The position numbers were made by a program, and so were the translations under genes. DNA of 64,000 nt from Kolteria novifilia (GTDB lineage Bacteria; Planctomycetota; Planctomycetia; Kolteriales; Kolteriaceae). The notes under the pieces are model-generated. The model was not told the DNA's origin, searched no databases, and was given only the letters and a program-made list of their open reading frames with translations. Where the stretch lies: positions 2,480,001 through 2,544,000 of the forward strand of contig CP036279.1 in assembly GCA_007748055.1 (NCBI GenBank), in the 5' to 3' direction. This document shows positions 34,782 through 43,938 of this stretch, one piece after another (position 1 is the stretch's first letter; each line of letters begins with the position of its first letter).

Positions 34782-36776
34782 ATGAGATCGAGTCTTTGCT
34801 TCTGCGCGGGCCTGCTGTCGCTCCTCTTCGTCGGGGCGGGGCAGGGGGCCGAACGGCCGACAAACGTCATCCTCTTTGTCGTCGACGACATGGGGTGGAT
34901 GGATAGCACGCCCTACGGTTCGGAGTACTACGAGACGCCGAACATGCAGCGGCTCGCCAAGGAGTCGATGCGCTTCACCAACGCCTACGCGGTGCCGCTC
35001 TGCTCGCCGACGCGGGCGTCGATCCTGAGCGGACAGTACTCCGCACGCCACGGCGTCACCAGCGCCAGCGGGCATCAACCGCCTCAGCCGAAGGGGGCGT
35101 CGAAGTATCCCAAGACGGCTCCCCCGGCACGCAAGCTGATCTACGCCGAGAGTAAGAACTACCTCGATCCCGAGCTCGTGACGATCGCCGAGGTTCTCCG
35201 CGAGAAGGGCTATCGCACCGGGCACTTTGGCAAGTGGCATCTCGGCTCGACGCAGGAATACTGGCCCGACAAGCACGGCTTCGAGACGACTTGGCACTGC
35301 ACGCCCGACCCGGGACCGCCGAGCTATTTTTCGCCCTATGGCGTTCATCCCGACGGCACGCCGAAGGGCCGCCATAAGGTCGGCAACATCACCGACGGCC
35401 CCGAGGGGGAGTACATCACCGACCGGCTCACCGACGAGGCGATCAAATTCATCGAGGCTCACAAGGATGAGCCCTTCTACCTGAACCTCTGCCAGTACGG
35501 CGTCCACGGGCCGTGGGGACACAAGGAAGAGTACACTCGCGAGTTCGCCAAGAAGAAGGACCCGCGCGGTGAGCAGCGTAACCCGATCATGGCCTCGATG
35601 CTCAAGAGCGTCGACGAGAGCTTGGGCCGGATCACCGCCAAGCTCGACGAACTCGGTCTCGAAGAGGACACGCTGCTGATCTTCTACTCCGACAACGGCG
35701 GCAACGACCACAGCAACAGGTCCGACGACCGCAAGCTCGCGAAGGTCAAACCGGGACACCCGAAGTACGACTTCGTCCAGGACTGGCGAAAGTGGGCAGG
35801 GCCCGAAGGGCCGACCAACAACGCCCCGCTTCGCGAGGGGAAGGGGCGGATCTACGAGGGAGGGGCTCGCGTTCCCCTCATGGTCCGGTGGCCTGGCCAC
35901 ATCAAGCCCGGCACCACCAGCGACGAGGTGGTCGGCGCAATCGATCTCTACCCGACGATCCTCGAGGCCCTTGAGGTCGAACGCCCCGATGGCCACATCC
36001 TCGACGGCGAGTCGATCCTCCCCGTGCTCGAAGAGCGTGGGTCGCTCGATCGGGAGGCGTACTTCACTTGGTTCCCGCACCTGATCCCCGCGGTGTCGGT
36101 TCGATCGGGTGACTACAAGCTCATCCGCCGCTGGGAGCCGCACGCGAAGTACCCCGAGGTGCGGGAGCTCTACAACTTGAAAGAGGACATCGGGGAGACG
36201 AACAACCTCGCCGAGACGATGCCGAGCAAGGTGAAGGAGCTCGATCGGCTCATCGACAAGTTCATCGCCGACACGGGGGCGCTCGAGCCGATTCCCAACC
36301 CGGCCTACAAGGAGCCGCGACAGGCGAAGGGGAAGCAGCCGGTGGCGGCAACGACGCGTGATCCCGCGAAGGGTCTCGTGCCGAAGATGAGCAAGACGAC
36401 GCCGGTCGCCGGAGCACTTCGGATCGAGGCGGATGGTCGCACGCCCTTCCTGGGGACGGCGCAGGCCAAGTTCGCGGGGCCGCTGACGATGAAGCTTCGG
36501 GCTCGCAGCGCGAAGGGGGGCGAGGGGAAGGTCGTTTGGAAGACCACCGCCCAGGAGAAGTTCCCTCGTGGCACCCAGGTCGCTTCCTTCAAGCTACCCG
36601 CGGGCAATGAGTGGTCGGATGTCGAAGTCGCCGTCCCTGTCGAGGGCGAAGCCCAGGTTGTTCGGCTCTACCTTCCCGCGAGTGACTCGCCGGTGGAGGT
36701 CCAAACGCTCGCGTTCAGCAACAAGGACGGCAAGCGGCGGGCGTGGAACTTCAAGGGCCTCAAGCCGTCGCGATAG
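34782..36776 (+). CDS. secreted sulfatase with C-terminal beta domain
   Basis: A 664-residue exported sulfatase (leader MRSSLCFCAGLLSLLFVGAG). Asp35-Asp36 in LFVVDDMGWMDSTPYG bind metal. Cys74 in C-S-P-T-R is the formylglycine site (VPLCSPTRASILSGQ). GHFGKWHLGSTQEYWPDKHG supplies Lys and His, and IFYSDNGGNDHSN the late Asp-Asn pair. After about residue 500 comes a 160-residue extension (from DPAKGLVPKMSKTT, then ALRIEADGRTPFLGTAQAKF) that looks like a beta-sandwich, perhaps a glycan-binding module; no named family was recognised. It likely desulfates polysaccharide in the periplasm. Confidence 0.92.
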   Translation: MRSSLCFCAGLLSLLFVGAGQGAERPTNVILFVVDDMGWMDSTPYGSEYYETPNMQRLAKESMRFTNAYAVPLCSPTRASILSGQYSARHGVTSASGHQPPQPKGASKYPKTAPPARKLIYAESKNYLDPELVTIAEVLREKGYRTGHFGKWHLGSTQEYWPDKHGFETTWHCTPDPGPPSYFSPYGVHPDGTPKGRHKVGNITDGPEGEYITDRLTDEAIKFIEAHKDEPFYLNLCQYGVHGPWGHKEEYTREFAKKKDPRGEQRNPIMASMLKSVDESLGRITAKLDELGLEEDTLLIFYSDNGGNDHSNRSDDRKLAKVKPGHPKYDFVQDWRKWAGPEGPTNNAPLREGKGRIYEGGARVPLMVRWPGHIKPGTTSDEVVGAIDLYPTILEALEVERPDGHILDGESILPVLEERGSLDREAYFTWFPHLIPAVSVRSGDYKLIRRWEPHAKYPEVRELYNLKEDIGETNNLAETMPSKVKELDRLIDKFIADTGALEPIPNPAYKEPRQAKGKQPVAATTRDPAKGLVPKMSKTTPVAGALRIEADGRTPFLGTAQAKFAGPLTMKLRARSAKGGEGKVVWKTTAQEKFPRGTQVASFKLPAGNEWSDVEVAVPVEGEAQVVRLYLPASDSPVEVQTLAFSNKDGKRRAWNFKGLKPSR

Positions 36777-37107
36777 TGGTGGTTGAGAGTGAGGGGAGCG
36801 CGAAGCGTACACCTGTCCCGGAGTGGGGAACGGCGTTGCCCGTCGATTGGTGGCGTGTTTTAGGGTCTCTTGTGGCTTCGCCACCTCGGTTGACAAGCAA
36901 CCGAGGCCACCCGTAGAGAGAAGACGACTCTCCCCTTGATCTCCCAAGCCAAGCTCCGCCAGGAGGCTAGGCACGCCCTGAGAGGAAAGAAGAAGCCCCC
37001 CCCTTAATCCCCCCTTGGACGAGGGGGGACATTGGTTCTGCCCCCTTGGCCAAGGGGGAGCAGAAGACGAAGAGCGGGAGCAGCGGAGAAGGTGGTCGCC
37101 GAAGGAG
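36777..37107. other. intergenic region with G/C-rich hairpins
   Basis: There is no gene between the sulfatase and the convergent lptB. The features present are two strong hairpins (37009-37028 and 37041-37058) and a weaker paired stretch near 36876-36906 (GGCTTCGCC and GGTTGACAAGCAACC). Confidence 0.5.
37009..37058. repeat. pair of G/C-rich hairpins
   Basis: CCCCCC...GGGGGG (37009-37028) is followed by the perfect 18-base palindrome CCCCCTTGGCCAAGGGGG (37041-37058). They lie between convergent genes. They may act as a bidirectional stop, but no T tract follows. Confidence 0.55.
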
Positions 37108-38208
37108 TTAGCCGGCGAGGCGTTCGCCGAGCATGCGTCGGAGCATCGCGACTTGGCGCGAACGGGTGACGTCGTCGCCCTCGGGATCGAAGTCGATGTC
37201 CCTTCCCAAAACCTTCGCGAGTAACTGAGCGGCCCGCAGCCGCATCGTGGCGTCACTGCGTTCGAGCGTCTGCACCAGGGCGGGGACGACTTGGTAGCCA
37301 CGCGCTTCCAGGAGGGCCGCGGCGGTGACGTCGTCGGGACCGCCAAGCCGATTGACCAACTGCACGATTTCCTCGGCATCCAGGAGTTGCCGGATGCTCT
37401 GGGTCTGCGGGGCCGGCTGCGGCGCGGGAGCCGGGGTCGAGGCGTACTCCTCGGAGATCGCGGCGGCGTTGAAGTTCTTGCCCAAGTAGACTTCCCGGGC
37501 CCGCTTGTCGTTGACGATGTCGAGCGGCGTGCCGTGCGTGAGCATGGTGCCGTCGGCGATCAGGTAGCTTCGGTCCGTGATCCGTAGGGTCTCGGCGACG
37601 TGGTGGTCGGTGATGAGGACGCCGATCGAGGAGTTGCGCAGATCGCGAATGATCTCCTGGATGTCGGCGACCGTCTTGGGGTCGATGCCGGTGAAGGGCT
37701 CGTCGAGCATGATCAGCATCGGCTCGGACGCGAGGCAGCGGGCGATCTCCAAACGGCGTCGTTCGCCACCGGAGAGGGTCATCGCGACACTCTTGCGCAG
37801 ACGGGTCAGGCCGAACTGTTCGAGGAGTTCATCCACGCGTTCGCGTCGCTGGCGCCGGTTGGAGTGGTAGGGCTCGCCCCGCCGAACCGTCATCAGCTCG
37901 AGAATGGCGTAGAGATTCTGCTCGACGGTCAACTTTCGGAAGACGCTCGAGTCCTGGGCGAGATAGCCAAGCCCGAGACGGGCTCGCTTGTACATCGCGG
38001 TGTGGGTGACTTCCTGGCCGTTGAAGGTGACCTTGCCGTCTTTGGGCGAGATCATCCCGACCATCATGCGGAAGGTCGTGGTCTTTCCCGCTCCGTTGGG
38101 CCCGAGCAGACCAACGATCTCCCCGACATTGACGTCGATATCGACGCCCTTGACGACGGTTCGCCGGCCGTACTGTTTGATGAGTCCCCGAGCTTCCAGC
38201 AACGCCAT
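37108..38208 (-). CDS. lptB: LPS export ABC ATPase LptB with C-terminal extension
   Basis: A 366-residue protein. Residues 1-245 are a standard LptB ATPase: Walker A GPNGAGKT (36-43), Q-loop YLAQDSSVFRKLT, signature LSGGERRRLEIAR (145-157), Walker B LIMLDEPFTGID and H-loop ITDHHVAETLRITDRSY. It powers extraction of lipopolysaccharide by the LptFGC complex. Unusually, a Pro/Ala linker (about 258-270) leads to a further 95 residues (EEIVQLVNRLGGPDDVTAAA, MRLRAAQLLAKVLG) resembling helical HEAT-like repeats; ordinary LptB ends near 240. The LptF, G, A and C genes are not in the window. Confidence 0.88.
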   Translation of the reverse strand: MALLEARGLIKQYGRRTVVKGVDIDVNVGEIVGLLGPNGAGKTTTFRMMVGMISPKDGKVTFNGQEVTHTAMYKRARLGLGYLAQDSSVFRKLTVEQNLYAILELMTVRRGEPYHSNRRQRRERVDELLEQFGLTRLRKSVAMTLSGGERRRLEIARCLASEPMLIMLDEPFTGIDPKTVADIQEIIRDLRNSSIGVLITDHHVAETLRITDRSYLIADGTMLTHGTPLDIVNDKRAREVYLGKNFNAAAISEEYASTPAPAPQPAPQTQSIRQLLDAEEIVQLVNRLGGPDDVTAAALLEARGYQVVPALVQTLERSDATMRLRAAQLLAKVLGRDIDFDPEGDDVTRSRQVAMLRRMLGERLAG

Positions 38209-38520
38209 GAATCGATTCCCGTACGAACGTGGATCAGCGGTCTTTGGATCGACACGCCTCGTCTATAGTTCGCGGTTCAACGTGGAGCAAGAGAAGTTGA
38301 TGGCGGAGTTGGCAGGTTGGGGCAACTGGCGAAAGAGAAAGTCTTTTATTCCCCTCTCCCCGAGGGAGAGTGAGTCTCTCGTTCCCCTCTCCCTGTGGGT
38401 GAGGGGATTTCTTCTCCATCCCATAGTCCCATTTTCGTGGGGAGTATTCGGCACCCAAGAGTTTCCGGCAATGAGAAAATCGAATGGGGCACGCGGCGAT
38501 GCGTGATCCAGTATCCCGCG
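38209..38520. other. intergenic region with CTCTCCC hairpins
   Basis: Between lptB and the upstream lepB no gene is supported. CTCTCCC-CGA-GGGAGAG (38354-38370) is a perfect hairpin, and CCCCTC...GAGGGG (38384-38406) a second. They are the same kind of C/T-rich repeat seen at 55986-56423. Confidence 0.5.
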
Positions 38521-40065
38521 TTAGCGGACGAAGCGCCAGCGCCACGCGGGCCAGTAGAGGACGAGGGCTCGGCCTAGCAGGAGATGACGCGGGACGACGT
38601 GGCCTCGGAACCACTCGCGGCTGTCGGAGCTGGCGCGGCTGTTGTCGCCGAACATCAGGAATTCGTCGTCGGCCATGGAGAACTCGCGCGGGACCCGTTC
38701 GGAGAGTGCCTCTCGCCAATACCCGACCGAATCGGGAGTGACTTCCGGGGACCGCGAGTGGAAGGGGGCTCGGTAGTCGGCTTCGGCGGCCTGTTGGCTG
38801 TAGTAGAGGTCCCGGAAGATCTTCAGTTGGCTGACAGTGACATCGGCTTCTCGCGACCCGATCCGAACGGGGGTAGTGTCTGCCATCGTCGGGCCCAGTT
38901 CATCCCCTTCGAGCGGAGCGACGTCGACGCCATCGCCGAAGACGAGGCTTCCGTTGACCCAGAGCGTCAGGCGATCGTCGAAGTTCGCGAACCGGATTGG
39001 CCAGCTTCCAGTCGAGGTGATCGGCGAGGACGCCTCCGCGAGTTTCTCGCCATTTTGCGTCAGCTCGATCTTCTTGGTCGCGAGGTCGAACACCGCTTGG
39101 TAGACGCGGGCGGCCTCGACGAGTTCGAAGGTCACTTTTCCTTCTAGCTGACGGACCTCAAGGGAACATTCAATCATCAAATCGCCGACCCAGTCGTTGT
39201 TGGGACGCGACTGTCGACCGTTGCTGTTGTAGGACTCGAAGTCGGTGATCAGTGACGGCGCTGGCCCATCGCTCGAGGTCGAGTCGGGGAGGAGGTGGCG
39301 GTAGTCGAGCCAGCCGTCGCGTTTCGGCGAGGAGCTGAAGGACTTCCCGTCGTCGGCGACGGTCCACTGGTCGGTGGACTCGGGAGCCCATCGCGGCGCG
39401 GTCCCCGTCTCGAGCATCGCCCTGGAGGGGTAGTCGTTGTCGTAGACGAGTCGGCGCACGGCGTCGATAACCTTGGGCGGCTTGCGGGCGATATGAAAGC
39501 GGCCATCGCCCTGGTCGCTGTCGTCGCGGACCCAGAGATCGCCGTAGGAGATCTTCACCGTTTCGTTGGGCAATCCAACGAGTCGCTTGATGAAGTTGAT
39601 GTGCGACTTTTGCGTGTCGGGGCACTTGAAGACGACGACATCCCAGCGGTCGGGGTCGTCGAACCCCTCGTAGAGGAACTTGGCGACGACGACGCGATCG
39701 CCCCCGCGCCGCCCGAGGTTGGTCAAGTCGAGGGGTTCCTCGGTATTCTGACCGCGTCCCATGGTGACGGGAATTCCCGACTCCACCTCGCCGCTGGCGT
39801 TGATCAGGCTCGGGTAGCCGGTGGTGGGGGAGACGACGCGTTTGTGGACGCCGAGCAGTGTCGTCGCCATCGACCCGGTCGGGATGACGAAGGCTTCCAC
39901 CGCGAAGGCGCGCAGGAGGCAAACGAGCACGAGCACGAAGACGAGCGTTTCGACGTATTCGCGCGCGTCGCTCCAGAAGTTCGACGGCCCTTCGGCGCTA
40001 CTCGTTTCCTTGCCCTGTTCGCCTGTCTTTGGTTGAGTCGAGCCCAAGACGTTCTTCCTTCCCAC
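38521..40065 (-). CDS. lepB: signal peptidase I with large inserted domain
   Basis: A 514-residue membrane protease that removes signal peptides. An N-terminal helix (TLVFVLVLVCLLRAFAVEAF, about 40-59) is followed by the catalytic Ser65 in IPTGSM and Lys129 in GDRVVVAKFLY. HINFIKRLVGLPNETVKISY is the conserved box D. Box E, MFGDNSRASSDSREWFRG, lies near residue 473, far later than in a normal 250-350-residue enzyme. About 270 residues (190-460) are inserted before box E and look like a concanavalin/LamG sandwich (RFANFDDRLTLWVNGSLVFG, VRIGSREADVTVSQLKIFRD). The sequence before box E reads AEADYRAPFHSRSPE. Confidence 0.9.
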   Translation of the reverse strand: MGRKNVLGSTQPKTGEQGKETSSAEGPSNFWSDAREYVETLVFVLVLVCLLRAFAVEAFVIPTGSMATTLLGVHKRVVSPTTGYPSLINASGEVESGIPVTMGRGQNTEEPLDLTNLGRRGGDRVVVAKFLYEGFDDPDRWDVVVFKCPDTQKSHINFIKRLVGLPNETVKISYGDLWVRDDSDQGDGRFHIARKPPKVIDAVRRLVYDNDYPSRAMLETGTAPRWAPESTDQWTVADDGKSFSSSPKRDGWLDYRHLLPDSTSSDGPAPSLITDFESYNSNGRQSRPNNDWVGDLMIECSLEVRQLEGKVTFELVEAARVYQAVFDLATKKIELTQNGEKLAEASSPITSTGSWPIRFANFDDRLTLWVNGSLVFGDGVDVAPLEGDELGPTMADTTPVRIGSREADVTVSQLKIFRDLYYSQQAAEADYRAPFHSRSPEVTPDSVGYWREALSERVPREFSMADDEFLMFGDNSRASSDSREWFRGHVVPRHLLLGRALVLYWPAWRWRFVR

Positions 40066-40314
40066 GTGGTGCCGTCTCGCGAACGCGGCGTGTCAAGCTT
40101 GGCCCGGTTCGGACCAACACGTTGACGGCGTTCGTTGATGGATGATTCGTCGTCCCGTCCGCGATGCGTCTGTCAGCATCTCGTTTTCGTGCGGGGTGGT
40201 CAATGAGAAGACCGATTCCGGTTCCCAAGGACTCTCTGCCATTGTAGCCGTTGGCGGTCCGAGAGAACCAACGCCGGTCTCTGGAATCGCGTGAGAATCG
40301 AACCGGCGCCGGGG

Positions 40315-42114
40315 CTACTCCGACTCCATCTGCAGCACCGCGAGGAAGGCCTTTTGAGGGATTTCAACGCGTCCGAACTGCTTCATCCGCTTCTTGCCCT
40401 CCTTTTGCTTCTCGAGCAGCTTGCGTTTCCGGGAGATATCGCCGCCGTAGCACTTCGCGGTCACGTTCTTGCGTAGGGCGGAGATCGTTTCGCGCGCGAT
40501 GATCTTGCCGCCGATCGCGGCCTGGACGGCGATCGGGAACATGTGGCGCTCAATCTCTTGCTTGAGCTTCTGCACCAGTCGTCGGCCGCGCTTCATCGCG
40601 AATTCGCGATGGACGATCGTCGAGAGGGCGTCGACCTTCTCGCTGGCGACCATGACGTCCATCTTGACGAGATCGGCCTTCTGGAAGCCGATGATTTCGT
40701 AGTCGAGGGTTCCGTAGCCGCGCGTGATCGACTTGAGGCGGTCGTAGACATCGACGATCAGTTCCGCGAGCGGAAGCTCGTAGACGAGAATCGTTCGCGA
40801 CTGGCTGAGGTACTCGGTCCGGAGGTACTTGCCGCGGCGGTCTTGGCAGAGCTGCATGATCGGACCGATCGAATCGCTCGGCGTGATGAAGCTGACCTTG
40901 GCGATCGGCTCGCTCCAGGACTCGATCGTCGACGGATCGGGCACCTTGTCGGGACTGTTGATCGAGATCGTCGTTTCGTCGCGCAGCCCGAGCTCGTAGG
41001 TGACACTCGGGGCGGTCTGAACGAGGTCGATGTCCTCCTCGCGTTCGAGTCGCTGGGCGATGATCTCCATGTGGAGCATGCCGAGGAAGCCGCAGCGAAA
41101 GCCGAAGCCGAGCCCCTCGTTCGATTCCGGTTCGAAGGAGAAGCTCGAGTCGTTGAGACTGAGCTTGAGCAGCGCCTGGCGCAGATCGTCGTAGTCGTCG
41201 TTGTCGGTGGGAAAAATGCCGCAGTAGACCATCGGCTTGGGTTCCTCGTAACCCGGAAGCCGGTCCGCGGAGGGATTGGCGGCGTCGGTCACGGTGTCGC
41301 CGATGTGGATGTCCCTCAGATCCTTGATGCTGGCGATGACGTAGCCGACCTGGCCGGCCGAGAGCGAGTCGACGGCACGGCGCTGCGGGCGGAACTGCCC
41401 GAGTTCGGTGACGTCGTAGGTCGCGTTGGTCGAGAGCATCTTGACCCGTTGGCCCTTGCGCAACTCGCCGTCGATCAACCGGACGTAGATGATCACGCCA
41501 CGGAACTCGTCGAAGTGACTGTCGAAAATGAGCGCTCGCAGCTTGTCGTCGGGGTTGCCCGGCGGCGGAGGAACCTGCTCGATGATCGCGTCGATGATGC
41601 GATCGACGCCCATTCCGGTCTTGGCGCTACAGGGCAGGCACTCCTCGGGCGTGAAGCCGAAGGTGCTGTCCATTTCCTCGGCGACTTCCTCGGGACGGGC
41701 GGCGGCCATGTCGATTTTGTTGACGACGGGGATGATCGCCAAATCGCCGTCGAGGGCGAGGTAGGCGTTGGCGACGGTCTGGGCCTGGACACCTTGGGTG
41801 GCGTCGACGAGCAGTAGGGCTCCCTCGCACGCGGCGAGACTCCGCGAGACCTCGTAATGGAAGTCGACGTGGCCCGGCGTATCGATCAGGTTGAGTTCGT
41901 ACTCCTCGTTGTCGCGCTGGTAACGGATCGCGACGGCGCGGGCCTTGATGGTGATCCCACGTTCGCGTTCGAGGTCCATGTCGTCGAGGACCTGGTCACG
42001 GAACTCCCGTTCGCTGATCGCCCCTGTCTGCAACAGGATCCGGTCGGCGAGCGTACTCTTTCCGTGATCGATGTGGGCTACGATGGAGAAGTTGCGAATA
42101 TTTTCCGGGCGCAT
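40315..42114 (-). CDS. lepA: elongation factor 4 (back-translocating GTPase)
   Basis: A 599-residue translational GTPase of nearly exact family length. The G motifs are G1 AHIDHGKST (about 13-21), G2 in RERGITIKARAV, G3 DTPGHVDFHYEV, G4 NKIDMAAA and G5 in CSAKTG. Domain II follows, and the C-terminal LepA-specific domain (DLVKMDVMVASEKVDALSTI, RGRRLVQKLKQEIERHMFPI, ISALRKNVTAKCYGGDISRK) identifies it over EF-G. It catalyses back-translocation on stalled ribosomes. Its start overlaps the 3' end of the ROK gene by 37 bases, so the two are co-transcribed. Confidence 0.97.
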   Translation of the reverse strand: MRPENIRNFSIVAHIDHGKSTLADRILLQTGAISEREFRDQVLDDMDLERERGITIKARAVAIRYQRDNEEYELNLIDTPGHVDFHYEVSRSLAACEGALLLVDATQGVQAQTVANAYLALDGDLAIIPVVNKIDMAAARPEEVAEEMDSTFGFTPEECLPCSAKTGMGVDRIIDAIIEQVPPPPGNPDDKLRALIFDSHFDEFRGVIIYVRLIDGELRKGQRVKMLSTNATYDVTELGQFRPQRRAVDSLSAGQVGYVIASIKDLRDIHIGDTVTDAANPSADRLPGYEEPKPMVYCGIFPTDNDDYDDLRQALLKLSLNDSSFSFEPESNEGLGFGFRCGFLGMLHMEIIAQRLEREEDIDLVQTAPSVTYELGLRDETTISINSPDKVPDPSTIESWSEPIAKVSFITPSDSIGPIMQLCQDRRGKYLRTEYLSQSRTILVYELPLAELIVDVYDRLKSITRGYGTLDYEIIGFQKADLVKMDVMVASEKVDALSTIVHREFAMKRGRRLVQKLKQEIERHMFPIAVQAAIGGKIIARETISALRKNVTAKCYGGDISRKRKLLEKQKEGKKRMKQFGRVEIPQKAFLAVLQMESE

Positions 42115-43070
42115 CCAGCAGCTCCAATGAAGCCGGCATCACTGCCGAGCGAGGCGTAGTCTATCCGAGTCGCGTCGGCGAGGATCGGCAGGGCGTTCTC
42201 ACGCACGCATGATCGGATCTTTTCTAGGAAACCTGGGCCCGCATCGGTCATGGCGCCGCTAAAGAGGACGACCTCTGGGTCCACCAAATGCATCACGTTG
42301 ACGGCGCCGACGGCGAGGTAAAAGGCCGTTTCGTCGACGATTCGTTCACACAGCGCGTCGCCAGCGGTGGCCCGTTCGAAAATGAACGCCGCCGTCAACT
42401 TTTCCCCTCGATCGGTTGCGTCGAGCAACTCCGAGGACTCCCCGGCGACCAGGGCCTCGCGGGTCCGATCGACCATCGCGGTCGCGCTGGCGTACGCCTC
42501 GAGCGAACCAAAGAGCCCCGTCGTGTTTCGTCGCGGCTGCTCCAGGGCGATCCGCAAGTGCCCGGCTTCGCCGGCGTGACTGTGCGCTCCCTCGAGCAGT
42601 TGCCCGCGTAGGAGTATTCCACAGCCAATCGACGACCCGAGCGTGAAGAGCGCGAGACTGTTCGCTCCTTGGCCGGCTCCGACCCAGTGCTCCGCGAAGG
42701 CGACCGCGTTGGCGTCATTTTGCAGCACCGCGCGAACGCCGAGCTGTTCGCCGACCAGTTGCGGAAGCGGCAAATTCAGCCATCCGGGTAAGTTGGGAGG
42801 ACTGAGCAGAATCTGTTCGGTGAGGTCGAGCGGGCCGCGACAGCAAATCCCGACCGCCTCGATATCATCGAGCGTCAACGCCGACGCCATCACCGCTTCG
42901 CGAGCGGTCCGGCAGATCTGCAAGACGCCCTGTTCGGAACCGCGTTCGGCATGCGTCGGGTTCGCGACACTTCCAATCGCTTTGCCCGTATCGTCGACCA
43001 CTCCTGCATGGGCCGAAGCTCCACGTATGTCGATCCCCAGGTAAAAGGGGCGTATAGCTTCGCCGGCCAC
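42078..43070 (-). CDS. ROK-family kinase/regulator-like protein
   Basis: A 330-residue protein read from GTG at 43070, which has GGAGGG upstream; the longer frame has no RBS or conserved sequence. The ASKHA fold is seen in FYLGIDIRGASAHAGVVDD (phosphate loop), VGICCRGPLDLTEQ, the substrate block LQNDANAVAFAEHWVGAGQG, LFTLGSSIGCGILLRGQLLE and GEAGHLRI. The usual zinc motif (CxCGxxGCxE) is absent; its place reads PRRNTTGLFGSLE with no Cys. The His in GEAGHLRI is kept. It may be a sugar kinase with a changed structural zinc site. It overlaps the downstream lepA. Confidence 0.83.
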   Translation of the reverse strand: MAGEAIRPFYLGIDIRGASAHAGVVDDTGKAIGSVANPTHAERGSEQGVLQICRTAREAVMASALTLDDIEAVGICCRGPLDLTEQILLSPPNLPGWLNLPLPQLVGEQLGVRAVLQNDANAVAFAEHWVGAGQGANSLALFTLGSSIGCGILLRGQLLEGAHSHAGEAGHLRIALEQPRRNTTGLFGSLEAYASATAMVDRTREALVAGESSELLDATDRGEKLTAAFIFERATAGDALCERIVDETAFYLAVGAVNVMHLVDPEVVLFSGAMTDAGPGFLEKIRSCVRENALPILADATRIDYASLGSDAGFIGAAGCARKIFATSPS

Positions 43071-43396
43071 GCTGTCCCTCCATGTGTGGGCGCCGCTCAC
43101 GATCAGCAAGCCACAAATCGTGGCCTCTCTCGCACCACGCTCTGATCCCTCAAAACACAATGGGGCAATTCTAGCGATCCGCACAAACTTGAGGAGTCCG
43201 ATCAGACGGGAAACCCGAGCGAGGCCCGAACTCCTTGGCGAGAATTTCCGGTTGGGCACGCCTCCGAGGGCGTCGACAGTTGTGAAACTAGGATGGTTTC
43301 GGACGACTGGGCAGCGACGGGGACTCCCCGCCGACGAACGCGGATCGTAGAAAGCCGCCGAGGGTCAACATCAACGAATAGCGTAGGAGAGCGACC
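43071..43396. other. intergenic region, divergent promoters expected
   Basis: It separates the ROK gene (minus) from a small exported protein (plus). No repeat, RNA or gene was recognised. Confidence 0.4.
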
Positions 43397-43720
43397 GTGA
43401 AGAGTTCGACAACACGCATGGGAATGGCCGGGGCGCTGTTGGCCGCGGTCGTGGTGCTCGTCGTCGCCGAGGGATCGCGGTCGGCGCCGGAGCCGGCCCT
43501 TTCGCGCTTCGCCGATGTGCTCCGCGTCGGGGACTCGGTCGAGATCAAGGACGCCGACTCGAGCTACCTCATCGTCCAGGCCGCCGACAACATCGCCGTC
43601 GGCTACACCGTCAAGAAGATCGGCGTCGACTTCATCTACTTCGAATCCTTCGACGGGACCAGCAGTCTGGTCATTCCCGTCTACTCGATCAAGGCCATCG
43701 CCAAGCAGTTGACGCTGTGA
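43397..43720 (+). CDS. small exported protein of unknown function
   Basis: A 107-residue protein from GTG at 43397 with AGGAGAG about ten bases upstream. A hydrophobic leader (MKSSTTRMGMAGALLAAVVV) is followed by a short, beta-rich, acidic domain (FADVLRVGDSVEIKDADSSY, IGVDFIYFESFDGTSSL, PVYSIKAIAKQLTL). No family was recognised. It may be a single small beta-barrel domain in the periplasm. It is followed by intergenic repeats and the convergent apbE. Confidence 0.65.
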   Translation: MKSSTTRMGMAGALLAAVVVLVVAEGSRSAPEPALSRFADVLRVGDSVEIKDADSSYLIVQAADNIAVGYTVKKIGVDFIYFESFDGTSSLVIPVYSIKAIAKQLTL

Positions 43721-43938
43721 GGCAAGCACCCATCCCTCTTCCGTGGGAAGAGGGGCCTGCGACAGCATCTTTGCGTCCACTCGCCCGTTCGAAATGGGGT
43801 CGTGACGGCATCCCGAGTTCCTCTGAGAGAGAGAGCCTCTTGTTCTCCTCACCCTGCGGGAGAGAGAGACTTTTGTTCTCCTAGGGATCGGGGGTGAGGG
43901 GATCGACAAACGACCTTTGATGACTATTCCTCGGATGC

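Noticed and set aside
34698-36143. 481-residue minus-strand frame opposite the third sulfatase
   Set aside because: Antisense to a gene with clear catalytic motifs; composition is that of a shadow frame.
40543-41817. 424-residue plus-strand frame opposite lepA
   Set aside because: Antisense to an unmistakable elongation factor 4 gene.
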